NCBI GenBank assembly: GCA_034440635.1
Contig: JAOTON010002266.1
Span: forward strand, 1,360,001-1,424,000
DNA from: Lepas anatifera
Taxonomy: Eukaryota > Arthropoda > Thecostraca > Lepadidae
DNA length: 64,000 nucleotides
Reading direction: 5' to 3'
The notes beneath the pieces were generated by a model. That model was not told the DNA's origin and did no database searches. It saw only the letters and a program-made list of their open reading frames with translations. The position numbers were made by a program, and so were the translations under genes. Below, piece after piece: positions 51,605 to 62,786 of this stretch (position 1 is its first letter; the number at the start of each line of letters is the position of its first letter).

Positions 51605-52450
51605 TTAACACGCGCACTGACGGGGGCGGGTACCCGCCTCCTCGGGGTTTTCAGAGATAGCATAAAAACGGCGGCACGTAGCGCTGCCGTACATTTGCAT
51701 ACCTTTTCCCTCATCATATTTACAACTTTTGTCAAAATTTTAAGGCTGGGTCATCTCAGGTCAGGTCACCAGTACAGGTAAAGTGACCTGACCCCAAAAC
51801 AAGTTTAAGATAGCATAAGTCGGAACAGGGTGAACCTATCTGATTGAAACTCATATCACATAATGGCCTCACTGAGTTCTCTAAAATATATTCCGGTATT
51901 TGCGATATCGATGACCTAAGGTCAGGTACGAGCCATGACCTCTCCATTGGGAATTCATGGGAAAAACGGTTTTCACTGAATAACTCAGTATTTAATAGAA
52001 GTAGACCATTTATTTTAAATGCATTAGATTTGGCTCCTCATTGCGGTTCTAATGAAATGCATTTTACCCAATTTAACCTTGAAATGAATTCAGGTCAGGT
52101 CAAATCCTTGATTTGACCCAGCAAGGTCATATTATATATAATTCAATTCGGCTTGCTGCGAGAATTCATATAGTTCAAATCGTCTTGCTCTATCTTTACT
52201 TCTTCACATGTAATGGCCGAAAAACTTAATTTACATGTTATCAATATGACGGCATGTTTTGACCTCTAGTGACCTTAAATGTGACCGGACAAAAAATAGT
52301 ACAAATATTTTCGATGTAAAAGTAGATCGGCTATCCAAAACCATTTCCCGCTTTTCGCTACCTAGCGTAGTTCTCGATATCTTAGGGGGCGGGTACCCGC
52401 CCCCCCGTCAAGGTAAAGGTGACTCAGACCCCCGTCAATGCGCGTGTTAA
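51605..52450. mobile_element. TTAA-flanked element inserted in composite repeat
   Basis: TTAA at 51605-51608 and 52447-52450 bounds 838 bp. The left end is CACGCGCACTGACGGGGGCG and the right end CCCCGTCAATGCGCGTG. GGGCGGGTACCCGCC occurs near both ends. The interior is AGGTCA-rich (for example AGGTCAGGTCACC at 51759). The flanks join across it as the composite repeat (..TTTCCATCTC / GCTACGAGCTTGAATTT). Confidence 0.8.
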
Positions 52451-52988
52451 GCTACGAGCTTGAATTTGGTGTCCTTTTGAAAAGGCAGCAAGGGCCAGCT
52501 AACGAAAAAATTGAGCTGGTCTGACAATATTTATTCTGCGAAAACGCAGTATTTCTCACGCGAGCAAAAATCTTACTTAAAGTTGATGGCGGACTTGTAG
52601 GCTCGAAATGTCAGAAGGCACACTTCAGTTAGCTTAAAGACAGTTACCTAGGGGTAGCTAGGTCAATTTGCTTGTGCTTAGGCATAGTTTTGAGTGCAAA
52701 ACGTAAAATTTTGACCTAGTTTTTACCGTTCTCCCGGAAGACTGCATTTTGGTTAATTTCATTCCAACGTTAATATCTCGTAATCGAATTGACTGATTTG
52801 AGTTTTCATTTCAGGTAACGAAAGAACATTGCTTCCGCCTGAGAATATTTGGAGATGGAAAATGTGATATTGAAATTCTTTGTTTTATAGGCATAAATAA
52901 AATTTGATTAAAACACTTTTTATTTGCAGCTTTCTAGTTCCGCGCTCATGTGACTCACAAACTCAGAATTAACATGGCTGGATAGGAA

Positions 52989-53156
52989 ATTATCACTTAA
53001 ACCAACACAGCAGGCAGATGAACGCGTCTCGACAAAAATTGTCTTCTTCAGCATCTATAGTAGGAGGGAGCCTTATCCCTCCTACCATAGATGCTGAAGA
53101 AGACAATTTTTGTCGAAACGCGTTCATCTGCCTGCTGTGTTGGTTTAAGTGATAAT
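52989..53156. repeat. 168-bp snapback palindrome (81-bp arms, 6-bp loop)
   Basis: Arms 52989-53069 and 53076-53156 are reverse complements at 79 of 81 positions; the loop is GCCTTA. The insertion interrupts composite-repeat sequence: GGCTGGATAGGAAA precedes it and GACTGAATAGGAAA resumes at about 53183, suggesting a short target duplication. Confidence 0.95.
53084..53135 (+). ncRNA. hammerhead-ribozyme-like motif in the palindrome's right arm
   Basis: The order is that of a type I hammerhead: stem I strand AGATG (53089-53093), CTGAAGA (53094-53100), stem II GACAA..TTGTC (53102-53106 with 53110-53114), GAAA (53115-53118), a minimal stem III ACG/CGT, one unpaired T at the expected cleavage position (53124), then CATCT (53125-53129) pairing with stem I. 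One extra A (53101) sits between CUGAAGA and stem II, which could impair it. Short stem III forms occur in Penelope-like retroelements. The mirror copy on the minus strand has GAGA instead of GAAA. Activity is not shown. Confidence 0.35.
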
Positions 53157-53564
53157 ATCTGTCAACCACTGTTATACAATTGACTGAATAGGAAAGTTAC
53201 TTGCGGTCATTTAACTCACTCATACTACCCAGCTATCTCCAATGGCTTTCGAGTAATTAGTCGGAAAATGTATTACAAGGTGCTAAATTTCTCGAACCAT
53301 CTTTGTTTCTCACCATGGTTTCAAGTCCTTAAAATGAATGGAAGTGGATGAAATTTGGCATGAAGCTAGGTTAGGATCCTAGGCCGACGATACAAGTAAT
53401 TTCAGCCTAAAATAATGTTTCTTTCGTCTTCTAGAAGCACCTATATATCGTGCCCTTTCTGGACAAACACAGCACCCCGCGCCAGCGTCTCGGCATATTC
53501 GGCTGAGTGGTACCGACCAGTGACCTGCCGGGTCACAGGTGTTCGACTAGTGGGAGGGTGCGTA

Positions 53565-53645
53565 GTGTGGCACGGTGGTCTAGTGGTTAAAGGCCCTGTC
53601 TCTTGATCAGGGATGGCGGGTTCGCATCCGGGGGTGACCGCGTGG
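53565..53645 (+). repeat. tRNA-derived SINE head
   Basis: GGTGGTCTAGTGGTTAAAGG (box A region) and GGGTTCGCATCCGGGGG (box B region), as at 51180. Confidence 0.6.
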
Positions 53646-53939
53646 TCTTTATTAGGTTATTTAAAAGAAAAGAATGATGCAGCTGACTTACAGGCTTATG
53701 AAGAGATACATTGATAAGGAAATATGGTTTGCTTCCAGCACATTTCATGCGGCTCTCCTGCGCCGGTGGGGCGTGAGCCCAAGTCGCAGACCGGGGTCGT
53801 CAGAGCCGCATGACGAAATCCATGGAGCGAAGCGGATTGAGATTTCTCAAGAGGCTCTATTCTGGCCGCTTGGCGGTTCTGACAGTTAATGCCAGGGCTC
53901 TGCAATTGTGTAGGGTGATAGCCCTTTTAGGGAAGAGTG

Positions 53940-55150
53940 GGGTAAGATGCCCAGGGTTTAGGGAAATCCGGATTATAGAATAACCGCGGAGCCAACAGCA
54001 CTGCTTTAGATGCTGTGATGTTTTCGATCTTCCGATTGAAAGGCGTTTTCGTCAACGGCACACATTCTATTCACACTTCGCGAGAACGCACAAAACGGGA
54101 CTGTCCGGATCTGACACCGGTAGGTCGAGACTGGGCAGGCTGAGCGAAGTTGGTGCCCTGAGGCACAGAGCGGGTCAGCTGAGGGCTGGCCGGCTCGGCA
54201 CAGGAGAGACGGAGCCCGGCGGAACAGAACAGATGCCAAGTCGCAGCATGATCATTTATCTTTCTTATAGAGTCGATGAAATTGCTGATAATTATCATAT
54301 TTTCTAACTATTATGATTTTACTAGAGGCTTGCAAAGGGGCGTCTTACCCCATCGGGTGGGTAAGACACCCCTGGGGCTTGGTAAGATGCCCCACCCCTG
54401 GGCATCTTACCCCATTTTGGTCTGTCGTTGATGAAGTAGCTTTTTCGTAGTTCTTAGCTTCATTGGCAATCATTTAAGTATTCTTCAGAAGTCAGAATGT
54501 ATTTAGAAGCGTCCACACACATTGATACAACGTGTAGGTGGTTTTTCACGTTTCCACGTTAAATGATTAAACAAAGTTAAGTAAAACTAACGATAAAAAC
54601 CAAAGATAAACGAATACCATAAAAGTGATATAAAATCACACACATGCCCACCCCACACCCCCACGCCCACGCATAACCCACGCACACCCCACGCACACAC
54701 CCCACGCACGCCAACGCACAGTACCGCACACACGCACACACGCGCATGCGCCACACAACAGTACGAAGAAGTAGGTAACTGGTCGATTTTCGAGAACCTC
54801 CCTAATCCCCACCTGTTTTGTGTTCTTTGTCTCACCCATTTTAAAAGAAATATGGGCCAATTGTTCTGCAAAAATTCACCCGGTAAAATGGTTTGGTATT
54901 GAGCTTCTCTCACTAACCATCATAGGCTCCCAGTCTATCATTTATGGCGCACAGCCACCTTAGCCTTCTCGTCAAGGCACACAGGTCCAGCCTTCCCAGG
55001 CAGTGCTCTCGATCCATTCTTTGCACGAGAGAACAAAACTCACTCCGCAGATGAGATATCTGGTACCGTCATGCCCACTGTCTTTCTTCCCTTATACAGC
55101 TTTTGCCTGCCTCGTCCACGTCTTTTAAGATACATTTGCTTTCCCAACCC
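53940..55150. other. left interior of the 4.2-kb element; no gene recognised
   Basis: 54060-54240 is a GC-rich block with frames on the minus strand that I do not recognise. 54637-54760 is a C/A-rich low-complexity tract (CACCCCACGCACACC type). Confidence 0.4.
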
Positions 55151-55152
55151 CT

Positions 55153-56062
55153 TTAACACCCGCACTGGAGGGGGTCTGGCACTAACGCACACTGGAGGGG
55201 GCCTGGTAGGGCCCCCCCTAAGATCTCGGATACTAAGAGGGTTAGAAAAACGCCACTTGGTAGGTGGGTGGGGGCTATGGTGATCTACATGATGACCAAT
55301 TTTCATTGACCTAGGTCAATATCTTCAAGGTCAAACGAGGTCGTAAAGGTCAAATATTGGCCATGCTGGTATCGATTGATAAATGCTGTGATTATGCAGG
55401 AAAATGGCGGGAATAAGCTAAAGGCGGACAAGGTTCATAGAGAAGAGGTCTCAAAGAGGCTTCCCCACAACTTTTGGGTCAAGGTCATTCAAGGTCATTG
55501 ACCTTTAAGGTCACCATATGGTATACTACTTATTATTTACACTTTGACTAACACTGTAACCACTGTTTGGCGGGAAATGAGGATTGACCTTTCCCAATGA
55601 CCTTTGACCTTGACCTTTGTATTGGGGTACCCTACCAATGACGTAATAGCATAATATATGTCAGACGGGGTAACGTCATTTGGCCGGACGCACAGTGGCC
55701 AGTGACCTTGAAAGTGCAGATATGACCTTGATCTGTGACCTTTGACCTTGACCTTGACTTTCATGTGAAGTGACCTTGACATATAGTCCCGCTTATATGA
55801 CGTTATGACGTCACCACTCGGTCTTCAATGCAAGCTAACTGGTCCGACCGCGCGTTTACGGCGATCTCAAAATGCAGGTCTGACTTTGAAAGCCTATAAG
55901 TCAAAACATTTTCGGCCGATTTTCAAAAAGTCTTCACCAATCGACGCGCTATTAAATTTTTAATGTGGCAAAGTATCGTGTTTCGGCTACGAGCGGTTCT
56001 CCGGCCACCTCGGAAAAACAGGTGGGGGGGGCCTCCGAGGCCCCCTCCAGTGCGCGTGTTAA
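55153..56062. mobile_element. TTAA-flanked element, TGACCTT-rich subfamily
   Basis: TTAA at 55153-55156 and 56059-56062 bounds 902 bp. The ends are CACCCGCACTGGAGGGGG and CCCCCTCCAGTGCGCGTG. The interior contains repeated TGACCTTGACCTTTG-type strings (55560-55780) and AGGTCA. GGGGGCCT and GGGGGGCC sequences make subterminal hairpins. Confidence 0.8.
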
Positions 56063-58149
56063 CTAGTCTGTCTTCCGGAGCATTTTTTAGATGCATGTTG
56101 TTGCAAGTTCGGCTTTTGGAGTCGGAGTCTCACTAAGGTCATCAATGGACTTGTCGCGGAGACCCTAGCCCTACCATTGGAGGGGGCAAACTCTGTAATG
56201 AAGATTTAATTTCAAAGTCAAAGTTAAACGTCCCACAAATCAGAGGGACGGCTGCCCCGCTCAGGTCACCCTCTCACCAGTCAGTTGCCAGCCGACCTGT
56301 AGGTCGGGTAAACTATTGAGCGCCGAAGCGTCTCAGGAGAACTGATCCCAAGCCTGGACATGCACTGCCACTGCACGTTCCTGAGCAGCGGGCCAGAGCC
56401 CAACGCTCTACCAACTGGGCTACCGGGATGGCAAATGTAGGGACGACATAAGAGATCAGGTACAGAGCTTTGCAGGATTAACCATGTGGAATATTTTAGG
56501 TTTGTTTCATTCATAGGCGAATCTAGGGTAAACAGTTCAGCCATAGTCCCTTCCTAATTGGCAAAATTGACCGATTCTGGCCATATTTGTTTTAAAATAT
56601 GTTTTACGGTTTTGTCCATTTCAATTAAGTCCTTTGCGCCTCAACCACACCAGTTTGATCTGAACCCGCATGAGTTCATCTCCGGTTGGGGCATCAGGCC
56701 GGTCCGGTGAACTCCCAAATAATTGTCTCAGGTTTTAATAATTGGGCTGGGATTCGCTTTATCGAATGAAAGCACCAACCACAAATTTGGCTGTTATGGG
56801 GTTCCCTATCGTTGTGGCCTGGGTTCGGTGCGAGGCCTTCAATTGGAAGGTTGTCAAGTGACGATTGAAGTGTGCTCTTATTTAACACGTACGTTCATGC
56901 GCGTCAAAGCATACGACAGGAAAGGGAGGACGGATTCCGTAATTGGCCAATCTGTGGGACGTCTCCCGACAAGTTTTTTTGGGGGAATCGACCTAGGTTT
57001 TTATTGTCTCCCTATTACCTACCTACGTTGACCTATGTAAATTTTTCATGGCTTCTGGTCATTAGCTTTTCAAAGACGGCCAATTTAAGTTCCGTCCCCT
57101 GCCATCACCGTCCGGGTCCGTGCCCCCAGTAACAATTCCGTGACGCTGCCCGTGGGTAGGTTTGGATTAACCCAGCTTAACACATAGTTGTTTACTCTAA
57201 CAAATGGCGTTATATTGTCTGGGTAAGAGCCCTTTCCACCGGGAAAGTTGCCTTGGGGCATCTTTCCTATTCGTTGAGGGGCATCTTTCCCATCAGTACC
57301 CAAATTAGATAAAACCTGAAGGGCAAAATCATACAATTAATACACTCAGGGAATGCTCAGTTAATGAGTTAATATGTCATCATTCGTAGTGGGAAGTCAA
57401 CAAGCACGCATCCATATTCTTCGAGACATCTGCACTGATGTGGGCATTTGTTTTAGAAAGCATCGAAACTGGACCTTCTTTGGATGTGGATGTCGCCGAA
57501 GCCTATTATTGACATATCGTTGGAGGGTGTCGGGGCTGTGTTGGCTGGGCATCGCTGGGATGGGTCGACACTCTCATCTCTCTCCTGCAGGGCATCCCGG
57601 CCCCTGCCGACTGCCGTGGCGGACCGACTTTTTCTTTAAAATGGGCTCAACTTAGGCGCCGGCGTGGGGATAGGGACGGCATACTATCATGTTTTCTAAG
57701 TTTTCGTTCGGCTGACGTTGAGGCCGCATCGGGTGGTTGTGGCCTGGCGCTACATGCGGCATACGGTGTTTGCTTGAATTAGTTTAACGTGTTGGCTGGA
57801 TGGCGCTGGGCGTGGATGGTGATATGGCTGGCATCTCCCGTGCCTGGACCTTTGTGCATGCTGCCCGTCCTGGTCGGGGCCTCGGGCGGCGGGGCGAGGG
57901 GTTTAATGTTTCGCCATCTGGGGCGACTTCTTGTCTTCTTTCAAACTGCAACAGTCCAAATATATGTCATCATTTCCTCCAAAAAAAAAACAAAGACTTA
58001 CCCACCAGCTTCACGCAAATCACAGGAGGGAACTGAATTTTTGAGCAAGGAACAATCAAAGCCTCTGCTTTCGACCTAGCACAATATTATTTACCAGTGT
58101 TGGCCCGGATAGCCAAAGAGGGGATGGGGTGTCTCACCCCACTCTCCCC
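56063..58149. other. right interior of the 4.2-kb element; no gene recognised
   Basis: At 56385-56435 (minus) GTAGCCCAGTTGGTAGAGCG is box A-like, so a decayed SINE is possible. 57500-57660 has CTCTCTCCTGCAG, an acceptor-like string, but the following sequence has no recognisable protein. Frames of 80-100 codons are present without domain signs. Confidence 0.35.
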
Positions 58150-58151
58150 TA

Positions 58152-58293
58152 CGCCCAAACTAAGGCCGTCTAGCGTCTAGCGTCTACCTCCGCTAGACGC
58201 CCAAACTAAGGCCCCCAAATCTAAATTCAAAATAGTTTTTCAGATATTTTGGAACAAATGTTTTCCATTTTGCATTTTTCTCATTTTCATTTC
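58152..58293 (+). repeat. composite repeat segment between two insertions
   Basis: CGCCCAAACTAAGG is duplicated here (58152 and 58198) with TAGCGTCTAGCGTCTACC between. It then continues as in the 37120-37200 copy (complement) up to the TTAA-type element. Confidence 0.6.
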
Positions 58294-59314
58294 TCAACAC
58301 GTGCCCCGCTGGGGGGGCGAAATTCGCCCCCTACTCTCCTGGTTTTCCCGAGATACCACAAAAAGACGAGACACAGAACAACGAAACTTACGGTACCTTA
58401 TCCCTGATCAATTCTACACGTCTGACCAAATTTTTGAGTTAAGGTCATGTCAGGTCAAGGAGCTATTCAGGGTCAAGTGACCCGACCTCAAAACCTAAAA
58501 TTACGAGTTTGAAGCAGCGCCCAGGGAACATTAGCGAACCGATCAGTTTGAAACTTCCACAATATGATAAGGTCATTAGGGTCTACAAATCTGCCATCTC
58601 AGAATTTTGATATTGTGACCTAAGGTGGGGTCAATTTTTTGGTCACCCCATTATAAGTCTATGGTGAAAAATAGAATGGATTCGTTTTCAGGAAATACTG
58701 GATAGATAAGGCTGAAAATCCTCAAACTGTCTATTCTTACCACAATCTTGACCATAAAGTTGAGTTTTTGAGCATCTGACCTCTCAAAGGTCTTATCAGG
58801 TCACGGGAGCAGAGAGTGATTGTTTTGTCAATAACTTCTCACTGAATTGAGATAAAGCTCCCATTTTGCTTGCATTGTGTTTATATTGTCACGGGGAGTC
58901 GATTGATATGCAACATGACCACATCAGGTCACTCTGTGACCCTGACCTAGGTCGAGGTCAGGTCATTTTGACTATTTGACCTCGCAAGGTCATATTATAC
59001 ATCATTCAATTTGCTGCGATGAGAGGAATCCAATGATGCATAAAGATTTGCTCTAGCTCCCCTGAGGGCAGATCTAGAGAGGGAAACGTACACTGCTCTG
59101 TTGTAAGCCTATGGAGCATTCTTTGACCTATGCTGACCTCGATATTGACCTAACATAAAAATTATTCTTACAAAATTCTCTTTGTCTTAACAAAAGCTTT
59201 CGAACGCCGCCCGTAATTTTCCTTTATCTTTCGTGGAGAACGAGATACGGAGGGGGGCGAAAAACGCCCCCAGCGGGGCCGTCATGCAAGGGACCCCAGC
59301 GGGGCGCGTGTTAA
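58294..59314. mobile_element. TTAA-flanked element at the same composite-repeat site
   Basis: TCAA (58294-58297, one change) and TTAA (59311-59314) flank 1013 bp. The ends are CACGTGCCCCGCTGGGGG and CCCCAGCGGGGCGCGTG. The interior is AGGTCA-rich (58440-58480, 58935-58965). The flanks correspond to those of the element at 51605-52450, but the insert is a different subfamily. Confidence 0.75.
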
Positions 59315-60290
59315 GCAACGAACTTGAAATTTGCCTCCTTTTGAATAAGCAGCAGGGGCCACCGAAGGAAAAAATTCAAATTGATCCGACAATATTTATT
59401 ACGCCAAAACGCAGTATTTCTAATACAAGCAAAAAAGCTATTGAAATTTGACGGCCGAATTATAAGCTCAAAATGTCAAAAGCCACGCTTCAGCTAGTTT
59501 AAAGACAGCCTCCTGGAGGCAGCTAGGTCACTCTTCTTGTGCTTGGTTATAGTTTCCAGTGGAAAACGTAAAATTTTGACCTAGTTTTTGCCATTTTGCC
59601 GGAGGACTGCATTTTTGCTCATTTCATTTAAATATTTTCATTCATTTCATTTCATTCATTTACACTACCCACTTATCTCCAACGGCTTTCGAGTAATTCT
59701 TCCGAAAGTGTATTTCAAAAAGCTCCATTTCTCGGAACAAGTTTGCTTCTCACCATGGTTTCAAGTCTCCAAAAGGAATGAAAGTGGATGCAATTTGGCA
59801 TAAAGCTAGCTTAGGGTCCTGGGTCGCCGATACAAGTAATTCTAGGTCAATATAATGCTTGGTTCGTCTTCTAACAGCAGATTTGTACCATGCCTTTTCT
59901 GTACGAATACAGCACCCGGCGCCACGATCACGGCATCGTTTTGATTGAGTGATACCGGTCAGTGACCTGACGGGTCACAAGTGTAGGGTTAGTGGGAGCC
60001 GGTATAGTGTGGTGCACTTGGCGCAGTGGTCTAGTGGTTAGAGGCCCTTTCTCGTGGTCAGGGGTGCCCGGTTCGAATCCAGGGTTGATTGCGGGATGTT
60101 TATTAGTTATTTCAAAGAAAAAAATGATAACACTGACCTACAGGCTTATGAAAAGATACATTGAGAATGAAATACGGTTTGCGTTCAGCACATTGTCATG
60201 CGGCTCTCCTGCGCCGGTGGTGTGGCGTTAGCCCAGGTCTGTTGTTGCTGTTGTCGTTGTTTTCTGTTCTGAGCGCTGATTTTAGAGACT
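59315..60290 (+). repeat. composite dispersed repeat (copy 4)
   Basis: Resumes GCAACGAACTTGAAATTTGC and carries the shared blocks through CTCACCATGGTTTCAAG, the tRNA-like head (60000-60085) and CTCCTGCGCCGGTGG, ending near a GTTGTTGCTGTTGTCGTTGT tail at 60240-60260. Confidence 0.65.
60000..60085 (+). repeat. tRNA-derived SINE head
   Basis: GCAGTGGTCTAGTGGTTAGA (box A) and CCGGTTCGAATCCAGGG (box B); anticodon-arm text CCTTTCTCGTGGTCAGGGG. The best preserved of the four. Confidence 0.6.
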
Positions 60291-60626
60291 TGAAACATTA
60301 ATGAATAGAATGCACTGCCAAATGACTAAGCACCACGGTTGTGGTTTTCGAAATATCGAAAAATTTGCTTAAAATTTTAGATTATGTATTTTCAACTTTT
60401 ATTTCTCTATTTCTTTGCTAGAGCATTCAAACTTGCACCCTTTTCGATCATGCATGTGTGTAATTCAAGCAAAAGGTTGGAAAGAAAAAGCCTTCAATCT
60501 AGGCCTCTAAATTAGCCTTTAAACTTTGCACAATAAATTTGAGGGAAAACTCATGATAATAACTATGGGCTCGAAATATCTGAAGCTACGGCATCTTTAT
60601 TTCATCTGGACCTGTTGAGCATGACC

Positions 60627-61195
60627 TCACAAATAAGTTCGAAACCAGACAGTGTCTATACCAAAGAGTGTCATTTTCTGCAGTAGGATGTGTTGGGGAA
60701 CCACATCAAATATTTTCGACAAATCCGATAGAACAAGGATACTAATTTCACCTTGGTCCATGGCGCGATAGACGCAGTCAGTGATCACGTTTAAGGCGAA
60801 CTCTGTAGAAAAATTTTGTCGGTAATCACGCTGAGAGTCGGACACTAAATGAGTAGTGACGAGATAATTTAAAAGTTGATTTTGGACTACCCTTTCAACT
60901 AGTTTCATGGGTGAGGGCAAAATTGAAATGGGTCGCATGTCGGCCGGGCTCGATGGTGATTTGCTTGTTTTTTTGGAATTGGGGTTATCAAAGCGAGTTT
61001 CCACTCTGCTGGGACTTGCGCAGTGGGACTAGAATTAATGATGTCTAGAAGGAGAAATCCAATTAAAAAATAATTTGGTGAATATACCCTTGCTAAGCTA
61101 TGCCGTCCGTAATTGTAAATTATCTTAGCCGTTAAATTATCAGAGCCGTCCAACAACGCACTTCCGGCGTTGTGGGACGGCTTCATGCTGAGTAT
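60627..61195 (-). pseudogene. decayed LINE reverse-transcriptase fragment
   Basis: Two overlapping minus frames together show PAEWKLALITPIPKK (61219-60905 frame) and, after a shift, RPISILPSPMKLVERVV, SDSQRDYRQNFSTEFAL and ISILVLSDLSKIFDVVPQHI. These are RT motifs 1, 2, 2a and A of a LINE. Motif A has SDLSKIFDVV where LDLSKAFD is usual. Motifs B and C are absent. The fragment is frameshifted, truncated and abuts a hAT-like copy at 61209. It differs from the LINE at 15780. Confidence 0.78.
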
Positions 61196-61208
61196 AGTGG
61201 CGTGGAGG

Positions 61209-62786
61209 CAGTGTCCCAAAACCTGGGGTGCTGGGTGCAGAACGACACCCAGTCAAGCAGAATTTTCCACTCACTTTTATATTCTTTTTGCTGAATTTTC
61301 CACTCAATTCCAACAATACTACTTACTACTATTGAATTTTACTCAACAATACTTGCTACAAAGGCCAGTTCCATTGCCTCCTCTACCAACGTCCAGTGGA
61401 AAAAGAGAGCAGTAGAATCGACTAAAAGGTCGCCAAATTAACTCGGCTTTTATGGGCTTCTTTCGCTTTTCTGGAAGAAAATCTGGCGATTTCTATTTTT
61501 CTGGCCAATTATACCTGGCATCCCTATCTCCACCGATTTCATTGGAACAACTGAATCGAAATTCTGGCGCGGGCAAGACGCTCAGTGCCCCCGCCCCACC
61601 GGAGAAAGTTCCAATGGGTGAACACCGCCACTAAATTCCACCACTCACAAAATTGGTGAGTGGAAAATTAGACACCCTAGCCTTGTGTTGCCAAAAAAAT
61701 GAGCTGACCGCTTTGAAAGATATATTTCTGGACAGCAGTTTATCTGTGCACATGATTTCTAGGCTTACGTCCTTGAAAAATTGTTTTTGCATTTCTGGTA
61801 CCGAGAATAGTGAAAAACCATTTTTGATCATATTGTTGTTAAAAGCAATTATCTTGAAATTTTTATGCTAAGCATCATATTTTTTTGACATTGTATGGTA
61901 GAAAATTGACCATTTATTGCGAAGAAAATATTTTGTATCCATATCAGCCCTTCATTGCTGCATCCACGCCCTGTGACACCCAAATCCACTCACGGCACCC
62001 TACGACACCCTAGGCATAAATACCCTGATATTTAAGTTGAACTGAAAGTGTACGGTACTTGAATACACTGAAACTCTACATTTTCATTAAATGATTTTTT
62101 GGGCAAAAAGAATGCATCCAGTTACCCTTGAAACATCGGCACTTTTTTGTATGGCTGGTCTACGGCGTGGACTTACCAAATCGCCGTCTTTACATCTAGT
62201 AAATAAAAGCGGCATCTTTAGGCTTTTTGGAAGCCCGCTTTCTTATTCGTTATCGACAAAACATTATTAGTCTTCCTCTTGGGGTGCTTTTAGTTGTATA
62301 GTTTACTAGTCTATAAGGATTTAGAAAATTAATTTAGAGCAATTTTTGAAATGGAAATTATGTGGCTCATGCGACCAGCAAGCGGCAGGCGATCAGAAAT
62401 TTAAAGTAGTAGTCGCTCTGACGCTGTCGCAACCCGCCGCGCCTGGCTGATTGTAGACGAAAGGAAGAAACAACAGAAAGAAGGCTGTAGTTTCGATTAG
62501 ATTGATAGAAAGCAGCATATTCATATGAAGGTGAGTGGATATGTGAAGAAGAGCATGGGAATTGACAGGTAAAGAAAAGAAACTTTTAGCAAGAGTCTGG
62601 AAGAGTTTATTGCCATGAAAGAAAGTTTGTAGTTTCGTCTAGGTTAGGTAAGTGTAAACCAAGGCTCTACTGGGCCCTAGCATAGGTGTATGCGAGGTGC
62701 AGTGATTGAGGTCAGAAGTGGCCTCCAAAATTCCGATAACTATAGGTATAGGAGGGGCGTTGTCCCGGACAGAAAAACTGTACAGT
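61209..62786 (-). mobile_element. second copy of the 2.2-kb hAT-like element, one end missing
   Basis: It begins CAGTGTCCCAAAACCTGGGG at 61209, the complement of the right end of the 41923-44138 element, and follows it in inverse orientation to about 62786 (GTCCCGGACAGAAAAACTG). The remaining ~620 bp and left terminus are missing. Shared internal blocks include GAATATGCTGCTTTCTAT (complement), the GCCCAGTAGAGCCTTGGTTT block and the 60-codon frame (61631-61831, minus). Confidence 0.8.

Larger units (their letters stand above)
52451..53929 (+). repeat. composite dispersed repeat (copy 3), with a snapback insertion
   Basis: It continues after the TTAA element with GCTACGAGCTTGAATTTGGT and the shared blocks AATTTTGACCTAG, CTCACCATGGTTTCAAG, a tRNA-like head (53565-53645), GGCTCTCCTGCGCCGGTGGG, the AGAGCCGCATGACGAAATCC module, and GGTGATAGCCCTTTTA. 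The end is interrupted by a TA-flanked element at 53930. Confidence 0.65.
53928..58151. mobile_element. 4.2-kb TA-flanked element with GGGGAGAGTGGGGTAAGA-type ends
   Basis: Between TA (53928-53929) and TA (58150-58151) lie 4220 bp that begin GGGAAGAGTGGGGTAAGATG and end TCTCACCCCACTCTCCCC, inverted. The flanks join to the composite-repeat text CCCTTTTACGC, seen uninterrupted (complement) at about 37198-37217. Internal copies of the terminal motif (GGTAAGATGCCCC) lie near 54340-54420. A TTAA element (55153-56062) is nested. No transposase was recognised; the superfamily is unclear, and a TA duplication would fit Tc1/mariner-like or related groups. Confidence 0.65.

Noticed and set aside
54060..54240. 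Possible missing METTL7 exon (CAG/GGCACCAACTTC on the minus strand resembles GTGANF)
   Set aside because: The residues after GTNF do not follow the family pattern, and the phase needed for exon 47719 is not met convincingly.
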